From: Gammaproteobacteria bacterium
GTDB taxonomy: Bacteria > Pseudomonadota > Gammaproteobacteria > Steroidobacterales > Steroidobacteraceae
Length of the DNA stretch: 64,000 nt
NCBI GenBank assembly: GCA_021773365.1
Contig: JAJFKF010000020.1
Location: forward strand, 1 to 64,000
Reading direction: 5' to 3'
The notes below the pieces were generated by a model, which had not been told where the DNA came from, ran no database searches, and worked only from the letters and a program-made list of their open reading frames with translations. Shown here in pieces: positions 7,400-14,600 of the stretch. A program made the translations under genes and the position numbers. The stretch's first letter is position 1, and every line of letters begins with the position of its first letter.

Positions 7400-7925
7400 A
7401 GCCCCGCTCCCAAGCCTCCCGATTCGCCTGCAGCGGTGCCCGGACATGGTCCCGCAGGCCCTCGCAGACCTTGAGGATGCCCCGTAGATCCTCCTTGCTC
7501 GGCCCTGTCAAGCGACCGCTTTGGTGTGCCAGCCGGACCACCTGGTTGAGGTTGCGTCCGACGGCAATCAGCTCGGCGATGGACCGCCGGAGGTTGCGCA
7601 GCTCTTCTTTCGGCAGGGGCGTCAGGGACCGCAGGTGCGCGCGCATCACCATCGATGCGTAGGTGGCGACCGGCATTTTGCGGGCCGCAGCCCGCTCGTG
7701 CAGGAGCTGCTGGTCGTCTGGAGACAGCCGCACCGTGAGCCGTGCCCCGCGCATGGGTCTGGGGTCTGTCGGCTTGCCTTCCGGGACACCGGCGCTTTGA
7801 AGCATCAGTTCGATGGCGCGTTTCAGGAGCGCCGATTCTGTCATCTGTTGCCGCCCGGCGAGCCCACGAAAGACGGCCTTTGTCTCAGGCGAAACACGAA
7901 CGGCGATGATTTGATCGGCAACCAT
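7392..7925 (-). CDS. mobC: MobC-like relaxosome accessory protein
   Basis: A 177-aa oriT-binding accessory protein. The N-terminus (ADQIIAVRVSPETKAVFRGL) looks like a ribbon-helix-helix DNA-binding region, a second similar stretch follows (ARLTVRLSPDDQQLLHERAA), and the C-terminal half has the MobC signature ELIAVGRNLNQVVRLAHQSG. It would open DNA at oriT for the relaxase encoded immediately downstream. The gene begins 34 bases from the nic-like sequence at 7959, the expected place for a relaxosome gene. Confidence 0.88.
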   Translation of the reverse strand: MVADQIIAVRVSPETKAVFRGLAGRQQMTESALLKRAIELMLQSAGVPEGKPTDPRPMRGARLTVRLSPDDQQLLHERAAARKMPVATYASMVMRAHLRSLTPLPKEELRNLRRSIAELIAVGRNLNQVVRLAHQSGRLTGPSKEDLRGILKVCEGLRDHVRAPLQANREAWERGYA

Positions 7926-7930
7926 TGCCG

Positions 7931-7970
7931 ACGATGTTAAACAATAGCGGACGATAGTCTATCCTGCATT
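7931..7970 (+). other. Candidate origin of transfer (oriT) with MOBP-type nic
   Basis: The sequence CTATCCTGC at 7959-7967 matches the nic core of RP4/Ti-type MOBP origins (ATCCTG with cleavage before the next C). It directly follows the palindrome GATAGTCTATC (7953-7963) and two direct GACGAT copies (7930-7935 and 7950-7955). It lies between mobC and the antirestriction gene, where an oriT is expected. The nicked strand would be the plus strand, with the break between 7966 and 7967. This is a motif and position argument only. Confidence 0.6.
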
Positions 7971-8135
7971 AACGCCTTTTTAGCCCAAAAAGTGTGCAGC
8001 GTTGTTTGATCTGATTTCTGGACTGTCCCTGATCCGTGGACCGGCGGCCAAGTCCCTGGAATGCTGGCGCCGACTGTTCTTGTTATGGGCCGCATGTTAC
8101 CACCACTGACCGCCACGGTGAATCCGCCGGACTGC

Positions 8136-8176
8136 GGGAGCGTCAATCCTCAGTCAATCTGAAGATCGACGCTCCC
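8136..8176. repeat. Inverted repeat behind the antirestriction gene
   Basis: GGGAGCGTC and GACGCTCCC (9 bp, perfect) flank a 23-base loop just beyond the stop of the leftward antirestriction gene. It may act as a terminator or as a binding site near oriT. There is no T run, so intrinsic termination is not supported. Confidence 0.4.
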
Positions 8177-8183
8177 GGCAGCC

Positions 8184-8615
8184 TCAGTCAATGGCCGCGA
8201 AAATCTCCCCCGCTTCCCTGTGGCTCAGGGCGAAATCCCGGAGCCGGTGGAAGTGCCGGGCGATGTGTTGATCGTTGTATTGGAGCGACAGGTGGCTGAA
8301 GCAGAAGAGGCAGGCCACGATCCCGGTGGCGTCCGTTGTCATTGCCCCGGCGTAACCGTTGCTCTCCACGTTGAGTTGCACCTTGTCTCCCGCGCTCGGC
8401 CGCATGTAGAAACCACCATTCGACAGCTCCAGGAAATCCCACATTCCGCCCGTATACTTCTCATCGAACTGGCGCATGAAGTCATAAATGGTCTGCTCCA
8501 CCAGGAGCATGCGCGACCCAAAATGTCGAGGTAAGGTTCCGATCCTGGCATGGTCAGAAACGAGATAGGCTTCGATCTTCCCGTTTTCGGTCTGCGATTG
8601 AGTCGAAAGGTTCAT
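8184..8615 (-). CDS. ArdB/KlcA-family antirestriction protein
   Basis: A 143-aa protein of the ArdB/KlcA family, which protects incoming conjugative DNA from type I restriction without mimicking DNA. Recognisable parts are RIGTLPRHFGSRMLLVEQTI, MWDFLELSNGGFYMRP and MTTDATGIVACLFCFSHLS, and the length is the family norm. It has a strong RBS (AAGGAGA). As the gene nearest oriT on the far side from mobC it may be among the first to enter a recipient, a usual position for antirestriction genes. Confidence 0.9.
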   Translation of the reverse strand: MNLSTQSQTENGKIEAYLVSDHARIGTLPRHFGSRMLLVEQTIYDFMRQFDEKYTGGMWDFLELSNGGFYMRPSAGDKVQLNVESNGYAGAMTTDATGIVACLFCFSHLSLQYNDQHIARHFHRLRDFALSHREAGEIFAAID

Positions 8616-8938
8616 CGGTCGTCTCCTTGTGTGACGGCGGGCGAAATTGCCCCCTCACCCCTCGCCCAACCTTCCCCACCGAACGCATCGAAGCTGCCGG
8701 CGGTGGCCCTTTTGAAAAATCCATGACCGGCGCTTCGCCGGCGCAGCAGCGCCGTTCCTCGGCGCTGGCATGGATTTTTGCCAGGCAACGTCGAACGGAG
8801 CCGGGCGACAGCGGTGACGTGCAGCGGGGCGTGACAGGCGTCTCGCCTGGCGCGTCCTGTGCTCCTCGTGTACGCCTATCAACAGATCGCAGGACGCGCC
8901 ACAAGCTGCGTGACACGCCCTGCTGCGGCAACCGACCC
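8616..8938. repeat. Gene-free spacer with nested palindromes
   Basis: No gene is supported here; the open frames on both strands have no recognisable domain. The stretch holds two perfect 11-bp inverted repeats: AAAAATCCATG (8715-8725) with CATGGATTTTT (8769-8779), enclosing further GC-rich hairpins, and GGCGCGTCCTG (8849-8859) with CAGGACGCGCC (8890-8900). Similar palindromic spacers separate the next accessory genes to the right. Confidence 0.6.
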
Positions 8939-9337
8939 TCAGTACATGGCCAGTGTCGGCACGCGCCTCCACCGCTTCTGGACCAGCGAGTAGATGTCAT
9001 CGATGGAAATATGCAGGGTCTCTCCGGTGTCCTTGACGGCGGTCGCCCAGCCGGTGAGATATCTGAGTTTCTCCGCCCCGCATTCGCAGTAGATGAAGAC
9101 TTCGCCCGGTGCAAGATGCGGAACGACCTCGGTCGCGATATCGAGCTCAATGGTCTCGTCATTGATCCAGCGGAGCGATGGCCAGCCACCCGAGTCGCTG
9201 CGATCCACCAGCAACGCGAACGTATCCTGCTTCTCCACCACCACCACATCGGGAAGTGTCGCAGCCCAGGCCTTGAATGCTTCCCGATCTTTCACGCGTA
9301 CGTACTTCGAACGCGCGCTGCCGTACCAGTTCGCCAT
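8939..9337 (-). CDS. Hypothetical protein of the conjugation module
   Basis: A 132-aa soluble protein I cannot assign. It starts MANWYGSARSKYVRVKDREA and contains a Trp- and acid-rich middle (LLVDRSDSGGWPSLRW), GEVFIYCECGAEKLRYLTG and DTGETLHISIDDIYSLVQK. The composition suggests a small mixed alpha/beta cytoplasmic protein. The start at 9337 is the first Met of the part that reads as normal protein; the upstream frame runs through the palindromic spacer. It is transcribed with the leftward accessory genes of the module and is probably cargo typical of this element family. Confidence 0.65.
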   Translation of the reverse strand: MANWYGSARSKYVRVKDREAFKAWAATLPDVVVVEKQDTFALLVDRSDSGGWPSLRWINDETIELDIATEVVPHLAPGEVFIYCECGAEKLRYLTGWATAVKDTGETLHISIDDIYSLVQKRWRRVPTLAMY

Positions 9338-9399
9338 TGAAGTTCTCCAGATGGTTTCGGGCGGGTTTGCCCGCTGACCGGGGATCACGGCGCGCGCAG

Positions 9400-9480
9400 C
9401 CGTCAAGGATCGAAGACCGCCGTGAGGCGGCGAGTGCGTCCTCGCGCTCGTCCTTGACGGCAAGCACGGCGTGATAGGCT
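9400..9480. repeat. Intergenic palindromic module, copy 1
   Basis: CCGTCAAGGA (9400-9409) and TCCTTGACGG (9451-9460) form a perfect 10-bp inverted repeat around a GC-rich core, followed by AGCACGGCGTGATAGGCT. The same arrangement returns at 9618-9697 and, more diverged, at 10682-10760, each time just upstream of a gene in the leftward accessory block. Confidence 0.7.
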
Positions 9481-9528
9481 GTCCACCTCGAAGAACCCGC
9501 CCGTCTTCCGTTCTCTTCCGGGGCGCAC

Positions 9529-9565
9529 AAAAAAAGGGGGCGAGCGTCATCCGTGACGCCCGCTC
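9529..9565 (-). terminator. Rho-independent terminator, leftward
   Basis: On the minus strand GAGCGGGCGTCA and TGACGCTCGCCC form a 12-position stem (one mismatch, one G-T) with a 4-base loop, followed by CC and seven T. It would end leftward transcripts from the gene at 9704-10075 and so separates it from the 8939-9337 gene. Confidence 0.75.
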
Positions 9566-9617
9566 CCGGTACGATCTGCCAGTCTCGCTCAGGCCGCGAG
9601 CATGTCGGTTGCGATCT

Positions 9618-9697
9618 GCCAAGGATCGCCAGACCGCCGTGAGGCGGCGGGCGCGGCTTCGCGCCCGTCCTTGACAGTGAGCACGGCGTGATAGGCT
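9618..9697. repeat. Intergenic palindromic module, copy 2
   Basis: This segment repeats copy 1 closely: a CCAAGGATCG arm, the block AGACCGCCGTGAGGCGGCG, the arm CGTCCTTGAC and the tail GAGCACGGCGTGATAGGCT. It ends a few bases before the stop of the next gene to the right. Confidence 0.65.
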
Positions 9698-9703
9698 CGC
9701 TCA

Positions 9704-10075
9704 CTACAGGAATCCCGCCCTCTTCTCTTCTTCCCTCCAGTCGAGCCGGACGTCGCTGCTCTCGCAGTCATCGCAGCTGTGGCCTTTGTCGAAGATATTG
9801 ACGACCTCCCATACTTTGGCTTCAGCGTCCCATCGGGCGGCGGCATCGGCGCATACGTTTTCACCGCCGCACGCCGAACAGAGCGGCATCGTCCTGGGTT
9901 GTGCATCGTCGGCGTCCGTGCTTGTGACAGGAGAGTCAGCGAGGATGGTCTGCACGCGCTCGCGCCATTCAGCGAACCATTCGACAAGATCGGCGCCGTC
10001 AACGGGTTCATCGCGTTTGAAGGCCTCGGCCTGATACGCCAGCGCCTCATTCAGCATGACTTCGAGGGTATTCAT
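9704..10075 (-). CDS. Small protein with a putative zinc ribbon
   Basis: A 123-aa cytoplasmic protein of unknown function. The first 50 residues are helical and acidic (LVEWFAEWRERVQTIL). Two Cys pairs, CSAC at about residue 66 and CDDC at about 100, are spaced as in a zinc ribbon, flanking AKVWEVVNIFDKGHS. The terminator at 9529 lies downstream and a palindromic module lies at its 3' edge. It belongs to the accessory set between radC and the antirestriction gene; a role in DNA or RNA binding is only suggested by the ribbon. Confidence 0.6.
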   Translation of the reverse strand: MNTLEVMLNEALAYQAEAFKRDEPVDGADLVEWFAEWRERVQTILADSPVTSTDADDAQPRTMPLCSACGGENVCADAAARWDAEAKVWEVVNIFDKGHSCDDCESSDVRLDWREEEKRAGFL

Positions 10076-10119
10076 GTCAGCGTCCTCCAGTGAATATGGA
10101 TTGATCGGGATACGACGGA

Positions 10120-10620
10120 TTACAAAAGCCCCCGCTCGGCCATCGACACCACCTGATCGGAGCCGACAACCAGGTGATCGAGCACGCGCACGTCGATGAG
10201 CATCAACGCCTCGCGGAGCCTTTGGGTCATCTGCTCATCGCTGGTCGAGGGCTCAGCGACACCGGAGGGATGGTTGTGGACCAGGATGACCGCAGCTGCA
10301 TTGTGAGCCAAGACTTCCTTGACGACCTCACGTGGATACACTCTGGCGGAATCAACGGTGCCTCGAAACAGCTCCACTGTTTTCAGGATCCGATGCTTGG
10401 GGTCCAGCAACACCAGACAGAACACCTCGTGTTCCCGGTCAGCCAGCACCAGGTGCAGATGTTCGCGAAACAGAGCCGGGGATTGAACATGACAGCCCCG
10501 GCGAAACTTGCGAGACAATGCTTGCCGTGCGGCGCCCAGCACTTCCTCCTGGCTGGCCGCCCGGTAGTCGTCGGCTTCGCGAACATACAAGGCGCGGGCG
10601 ATGGAATTGAGGTGAGACAT
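10120..10620 (-). CDS. radC: RadC-family JAB-domain protein
   Basis: A 166-aa RadC-like protein with the JAB/MPN metalloprotease-like fold. The metal-binding stretch AAVILVHNHPSGVAEPSTSD (about residue 112) holds the HxH and the downstream Asp of the JAMM motif, and the fold is completed by LVLLDPKHRILKTVELFRGT and LDHLVVGSDQVVSMAERG. The N-terminal helix-hairpin-helix part of chromosomal RadC is missing, as is usual for copies on mobile elements. Despite the name, a role in DNA repair is not established for these proteins. The ATG at 10620 is preferred because upstream sequence belongs to the palindromic spacer. Confidence 0.88.
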   Translation of the reverse strand: MSHLNSIARALYVREADDYRAASQEEVLGAARQALSRKFRRGCHVQSPALFREHLHLVLADREHEVFCLVLLDPKHRILKTVELFRGTVDSARVYPREVVKEVLAHNAAAVILVHNHPSGVAEPSTSDEQMTQRLREALMLIDVRVLDHLVVGSDQVVSMAERGLL

Positions 10621-10681
10621 GATCGTGCTCCAGGGTTTTCGGGCGGGTTTGCCCGCGCCCTGGCTGCCCGCCGCAGCGCAG

Positions 10682-10760
10682 CCGTCAAGGCCGCGCGTGA
10701 GCGCGCTCGCGAGCACGGGGCGAAGCCCCGCGCGCAGGCCTTGACGGCGAGAACGGTGGG
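10682..10760. repeat. Intergenic palindromic module, copy 3
   Basis: CCGTCAAGGCC (10682-10692) and GGCCTTGACGG (10738-10747) form a perfect 11-bp inverted repeat. Inside is a tight hairpin CGGGGC-GAA-GCCCCG (10716-10730), and a tail related to copies 1 and 2 follows. It lies upstream of radC. Confidence 0.65.
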
Positions 10761-10823
10761 CTACGCTCGCTCCTGTCTCAAACCCGCCTCTTCTTCTTTG
10801 TCTTTCCAGCCGATGGCGCAGTG

Positions 10824-11432
10824 TTATCGGGTGGTATCGTCGCGCTGACGGCGCGGGTTGCGCTGTTCGGAATCTTTTTGCGCTGGCGGGTCCTTCAACC
10901 GCACATCCGGAATGGGATCGCCGTGGGCGACGGAGTTTGCCATTGCCTCGCGCACCAGCGCGAGAAATTTGACGCGGTCCTGCGGATGGGCGATGCGTCG
11001 CGCGGCGATGTGCTCGGCGCCGCGCAGCGTCAGGAAGGTTGAGACAAGTTCCGGATGACGGCGCACGGCTTCGCGTGCATCGGTATGGCGATCGCGCACC
11101 TGGCGGGCTAGACGGATACGCTCGGCGAAGTGTTGGACTTTCTCCACCTCCCAGCGCGTGCGGTGGGTGTGCTTGTCCGCATGGCCGGCGGCCTGTTTCA
11201 CGGTGACCGGCTCGCGGGACACGCGCCGCGCACCAATCATTTCACCGATGTTCGGCCGGGTACGGCCCGCGCGCACGGCACGCTCAAGGTCTTTGCCCCA
11301 CAGCAGGCGCACGCCGGCGCGGGTCGCGACCTTGAGGTAGTAGGAGGCAGACTCGCCTTGACGGAACTGATAGGACGCGGGGCCGTGCTCGAGCAGGCGT
11401 CCGACGATGAGTGGGTTCGCCCGACGCTGCAC
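10824..11432 (-). CDS. KfrB-like / LPD7-tail protein (shorter paralogue)
   Basis: A 202-aa protein that repeats the C-terminal half of its upstream neighbour (11443-12636): GRLLEHGPASYQF, SYYLKVATRAGVRLLWGKDLERAV, EPVTVKQAAG and the helical RHPELVSTFLTLRGAEHIAA each have a counterpart there. This unit occurs in KfrB-like proteins and in relaxase-associated proteins of conjugative elements; its function is unknown. I place the start at a GTG just after the neighbour's stop, because the next upstream ATG (11534) would overlap by 92 bases. It is basic, so DNA contact is plausible. Confidence 0.65.
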   Translation of the reverse strand: MQRRANPLIVGRLLEHGPASYQFRQGESASYYLKVATRAGVRLLWGKDLERAVRAGRTRPNIGEMIGARRVSREPVTVKQAAGHADKHTHRTRWEVEKVQHFAERIRLARQVRDRHTDAREAVRRHPELVSTFLTLRGAEHIAARRIAHPQDRVKFLALVREAMANSVAHGDPIPDVRLKDPPAQKDSEQRNPRRQRDDTTR

Positions 11433-11442
11433 GGCCGCCCCG

Positions 11443-12636
11443 TCAGCGCGCGCGTTGTGCGTCGGGCTGATGAACTCGGGGCTGCGGCCGGCGCACCGCG
11501 TTCTCGCGCAGGGCAACAGGATCCAGTGGCTCACCGCGCTCGATGGATTCGGCGATGAGGACGCGGGCGCGGTCCAGCAATTGCTGGCGGGTCTTGGGAT
11601 CCTTGAAGTCCCGTTCGGCGCCGAGACGCACGGCCTGGAGCTTCAAGTACGAGCCCTGCAGTTCGGGGTGTTTTTTGACCGCTGCCTGGGGCGTGAGCTT
11701 CTCGTCGCGAAAGACGCTGGCCACGCGCTGGCGCTCGGCCAGGAAGTCGGTGCGCTCCACAATCCATTCGTTGCGGTGGGCGTCCTTACGTTTCCGGCCG
11801 ATCACTTCGCCCTCCTCGTCGCGCTCAAGGGCGGAGACGGTGACGGCCTTGCGGCGCACGGCGCGGACGGTGACTTCATCGCCAATCTTTGCGCCGCTCA
11901 ATGAATGTTTGACGGCGCGCTCCAGATCCACGCCCCACACCTCCCGTTCGCCCTCCTTTGTCTTCAGGCGCACAAAGTAGGAGCTCCCCTCCAGCGGATC
12001 GCGGCGATAGGTGTCGTAACCATGGTCCAGGAGCTTCCCCGTGTAGGCGGCGCCGCGCTGGGCCTGGCGATCTTCGGCGGACCTGGCCGCCTCACTCTTG
12101 TCGGCCGGGAGCGGCCCACGATGCTTGGCGAGGGCGCGCACGAGCTGCGCCTGCTCGAGCTCAGTGGGCGTGTAGCCCTTGACGGTAAGACCCACGGCCT
12201 GCGCGGCCACCCAGGCTTCCTTGCGGAACCGTTCGGTGCCGCTGACGGCAATCGCACCCCAGCCGCGGGCCTGCGCGATAGACACCAGGCTCCGTACCAG
12301 CTCGACATTTTCGGAGCGGGTGGTGAGCTTCTGGCCGCGATCCACGAACGCCGGCGAGCCGTCGGGAAAGTAGTACTTGCCGCCGATGCCGATGAAGCGC
12401 TCGAAGACGCCATCGGGAATGGCCCGGGATTGGGGCGATTTTGAGCCCGAACCTGGAGTTGCATTTTCGGCGGTACGGGTGGCCGACACCGAGGCTTCCG
12501 CCTCAGGCCCTTTGCCCTTGGCCTGACCGCGCAGTTTCAGAGGCCGGAGGATGTTCTCCGTCTCCGCGGCGGGCGCCGCGGGCGTGCGTTTCCGGGCTTT
12601 GCCGGATCTTTTCTGGTCTTCAGGTTCTCTACTCAT
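11443..12636 (-). CDS. LPD7/KfrB-domain protein of the conjugation module
   Basis: A 397-aa cytoplasmic protein. A disordered basic N-terminus (to about residue 70) precedes a large-polyvalent-protein-associated domain 7 (LPD7: YYFPDGSPAFVDRGQKLTTR, RGWGAIAVSGTERFRKEAW, GLTVKGYTPTELEQAQLV) and a KfrB-like unit (GKLLDHGYDTYRRDPLEGSS, EVWGVDLERAVKHS, DAHRNEWIVERTDFLAERQR). In other elements LPD7 is found fused behind relaxases, so here it may be a separately encoded relaxosome or coupling accessory. It lies between virD4 and its own shorter paralogue on the same strand, 8 bases after the virD4 stop. Confidence 0.75.
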   Translation of the reverse strand: MSREPEDQKRSGKARKRTPAAPAAETENILRPLKLRGQAKGKGPEAEASVSATRTAENATPGSGSKSPQSRAIPDGVFERFIGIGGKYYFPDGSPAFVDRGQKLTTRSENVELVRSLVSIAQARGWGAIAVSGTERFRKEAWVAAQAVGLTVKGYTPTELEQAQLVRALAKHRGPLPADKSEAARSAEDRQAQRGAAYTGKLLDHGYDTYRRDPLEGSSYFVRLKTKEGEREVWGVDLERAVKHSLSGAKIGDEVTVRAVRRKAVTVSALERDEEGEVIGRKRKDAHRNEWIVERTDFLAERQRVASVFRDEKLTPQAAVKKHPELQGSYLKLQAVRLGAERDFKDPKTRQQLLDRARVLIAESIERGEPLDPVALRENAVRRPQPRVHQPDAQRAR

Positions 12637-12644
12637 AGGGACTC

Positions 12645-14600
12645 CTACCGCTCATTGAAGGCAGCGAGAAAGTTGTCGACGGCGGTATCAAGTTCATCTT
12701 TCGACAGCTCGCCGCCTTCTGCCGGCCGCGGCAGGTCGATTCGATCCAACTGGGTTTCAAAATCCTCGAGGGTGATCTCATCGATGCGCTCGATATCTTC
12801 CACGGTCGATGCACGGTACTTGGGTGCCGGCTCCGCCGGCGGCAATTCGGTATCGACGGCGGGCGCCTGGGGCGCCAGCGGTGCGGGCGGTCGCCCACCC
12901 GGCGTGGCGTGGGCCGGTGGCGGGAACAGCCGTTTCTTGAACACCGGATCCTGGAAGTAGCGGTTCTTGCGGCAAAGAATGGGGCGCAGGCCTTCATAGA
13001 GGATGATCTCGTGGTCGCGGCCGAGATCTTTGACTTCCTGCGGCAGCAGCAGCGGGCGTCTTTGTTCGCTGACATTGATGCTGCGCGAGCGACCCTTGCG
13101 ATCGAAGAGACTGACCACCGGGCGGGAATGCGTCTTGACCTTCACCGTGGTCTGCCCGAGCTCCTGGGAGATTTCATTGGCCTCGACGAAGTCCTTGGGC
13201 GCGTAGAGCACGCGCGCGGCAAGGCTCTTCAGCATGGTGTCGGCGTTGTAAGGACCATAGATTTCGCGCAATTGGGAGAGCGCCTGGATGACGAGAAACA
13301 GACGCACGTTGTAGCCAGGCAGGTATGAGATGGCCTGCGAGAGGATGGGAATGCGGCCAGGGGCGGCCATTTCATCCAGCATGGCGAGCACCTGGTACTT
13401 CAGTTCCGGGTTGTGCTCAGGCAGTTCGCGGGTCTGCAGCCCCAGCGCCTGTTCGATGAAGAGGTTCAGGAGCTGGCGCAGGAGCGGTAAGTCGCCGGGA
13501 TTGATGCCAAGATAAATAGAGATCGGTCGCTTGCGTAAGTCCCGCAGATCAAAGTCATTGCGCGAAGTGGCGGCATCGAGCAGGGGATTGGCGAAGAGGT
13601 CCAGGCGCGAGGTGAAGGTCTTGCGGATGGAGGAGGCGGTCACCGGCGCCAGATCCATGATGTCGGAGATGGCGCGCACGCACGGGGAGCTCAAGGGGAA
13701 CTTCCCGCTCTGCCGCCCGCCGATGACGCGCTTCCAGTGCGCGCCAAACCCTTCTGCATCGGTGGCCATGCCCTGACGCAACACCTCGCCCAGCGTGGAC
13801 GGCAGTGAAGGGGTCTCGAGTACGTACAACGTCATCCCGAGAAACACGCTGCGCGCGCTCATGGTCCAGAACGGATCGGTGCCGGGCACCTCCGGGAACA
13901 AAATCGCGCCGATGCGCTGCACATCGTTGATGCGAAGGTTCGGATCCGGAGAGACGTAACTCAGCGGGTTCCAGCAGGCGGTGTTGCCGGACTCATCCAG
14001 CGGATTGAACAGGTAACAGGCCTGCCCGATGCGCTGACGGAAACCGGCGGTGAGTTGCCAGTTCTCAAGCTTCACATCCAGGCAGATGAGCGAACCCGGC
14101 CAGGACAGCAGGTTCGGCACCACGACGGCGGTGCCTTTGTCGGCACGCGGCGGCGCACACACGATAGCGCCCTGCTGACCGCCGAGGATGAGGTAGCGCC
14201 GGCCGTAACGGCCGAGGAACAGGCCCTCGCCGGCGAACAGTCCCGCGCGGGCGATCTCGGAACGGCGGGCGAAGCGCGCATCGCCGTGCAGGGCGCGGGG
14301 CTTGCGCGCCAGGGCAACCGCCATCACGGCGCCGACCAGGAGGAGGCCTGCGCCCGAGGAGCACTGCAGGCGTGTGCGCAGGTCGGCTCGGTGGCCATAG
14401 TAATAAGAGTAGCGGGTGATGGTCAGCGGCGAGGCCTCCAGCGGGTTCAGGCCGATCCACCATAGAAAGAGGTACCCGGCCAGGTACTGCGACAGCACCA
14501 GCACGCCAATGCCGACAACCGCGATCCTGAGGCTCCGTCCCCCAACTCGCGGGCGCCTAGCCGGCCGCTGCCAGGCCGCGGCGTTTGCGCTCGGGGGCAT
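12645..14600 (-). CDS. virD4: VirD4/TraG-type coupling protein
   Basis: A 651-aa inner-membrane ATPase that would link the relaxosome to the type IV secretion channel. Membrane segments lie near residues 26-46 (RIAVVGIGVLVLSQYLAGYL) and 82-98. The Walker A-like stretch is CAPPRADKGTAVVVPNLLSW and the Walker B is VLAMLDEMAAPGR; the TraG signature FWTMSARSVFLGMTLYVLE is present. Walker A reads PPRADKGT rather than the usual TRSGKG, a mild deviation that keeps the Lys. The C-terminus is proline-rich and acidic. The ATG at 14600 overlaps the virB11 end by 44 bases. Confidence 0.93.
   Translation of the reverse strand: MPPSANAAAWQRPARRPRVGGRSLRIAVVGIGVLVLSQYLAGYLFLWWIGLNPLEASPLTITRYSYYYGHRADLRTRLQCSSGAGLLLVGAVMAVALARKPRALHGDARFARRSEIARAGLFAGEGLFLGRYGRRYLILGGQQGAIVCAPPRADKGTAVVVPNLLSWPGSLICLDVKLENWQLTAGFRQRIGQACYLFNPLDESGNTACWNPLSYVSPDPNLRINDVQRIGAILFPEVPGTDPFWTMSARSVFLGMTLYVLETPSLPSTLGEVLRQGMATDAEGFGAHWKRVIGGRQSGKFPLSSPCVRAISDIMDLAPVTASSIRKTFTSRLDLFANPLLDAATSRNDFDLRDLRKRPISIYLGINPGDLPLLRQLLNLFIEQALGLQTRELPEHNPELKYQVLAMLDEMAAPGRIPILSQAISYLPGYNVRLFLVIQALSQLREIYGPYNADTMLKSLAARVLYAPKDFVEANEISQELGQTTVKVKTHSRPVVSLFDRKGRSRSINVSEQRRPLLLPQEVKDLGRDHEIILYEGLRPILCRKNRYFQDPVFKKRLFPPPAHATPGGRPPAPLAPQAPAVDTELPPAEPAPKYRASTVEDIERIDEITLEDFETQLDRIDLPRPAEGGELSKDELDTAVDNFLAAFNER

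Noticed and set aside
8554-9340. Long open frames on both strands over the palindromic spacer
   Set aside because: They are low-complexity translations rich in Arg, Pro and Ser, run through palindromes and overlap the better-supported gene at 8939-9337.
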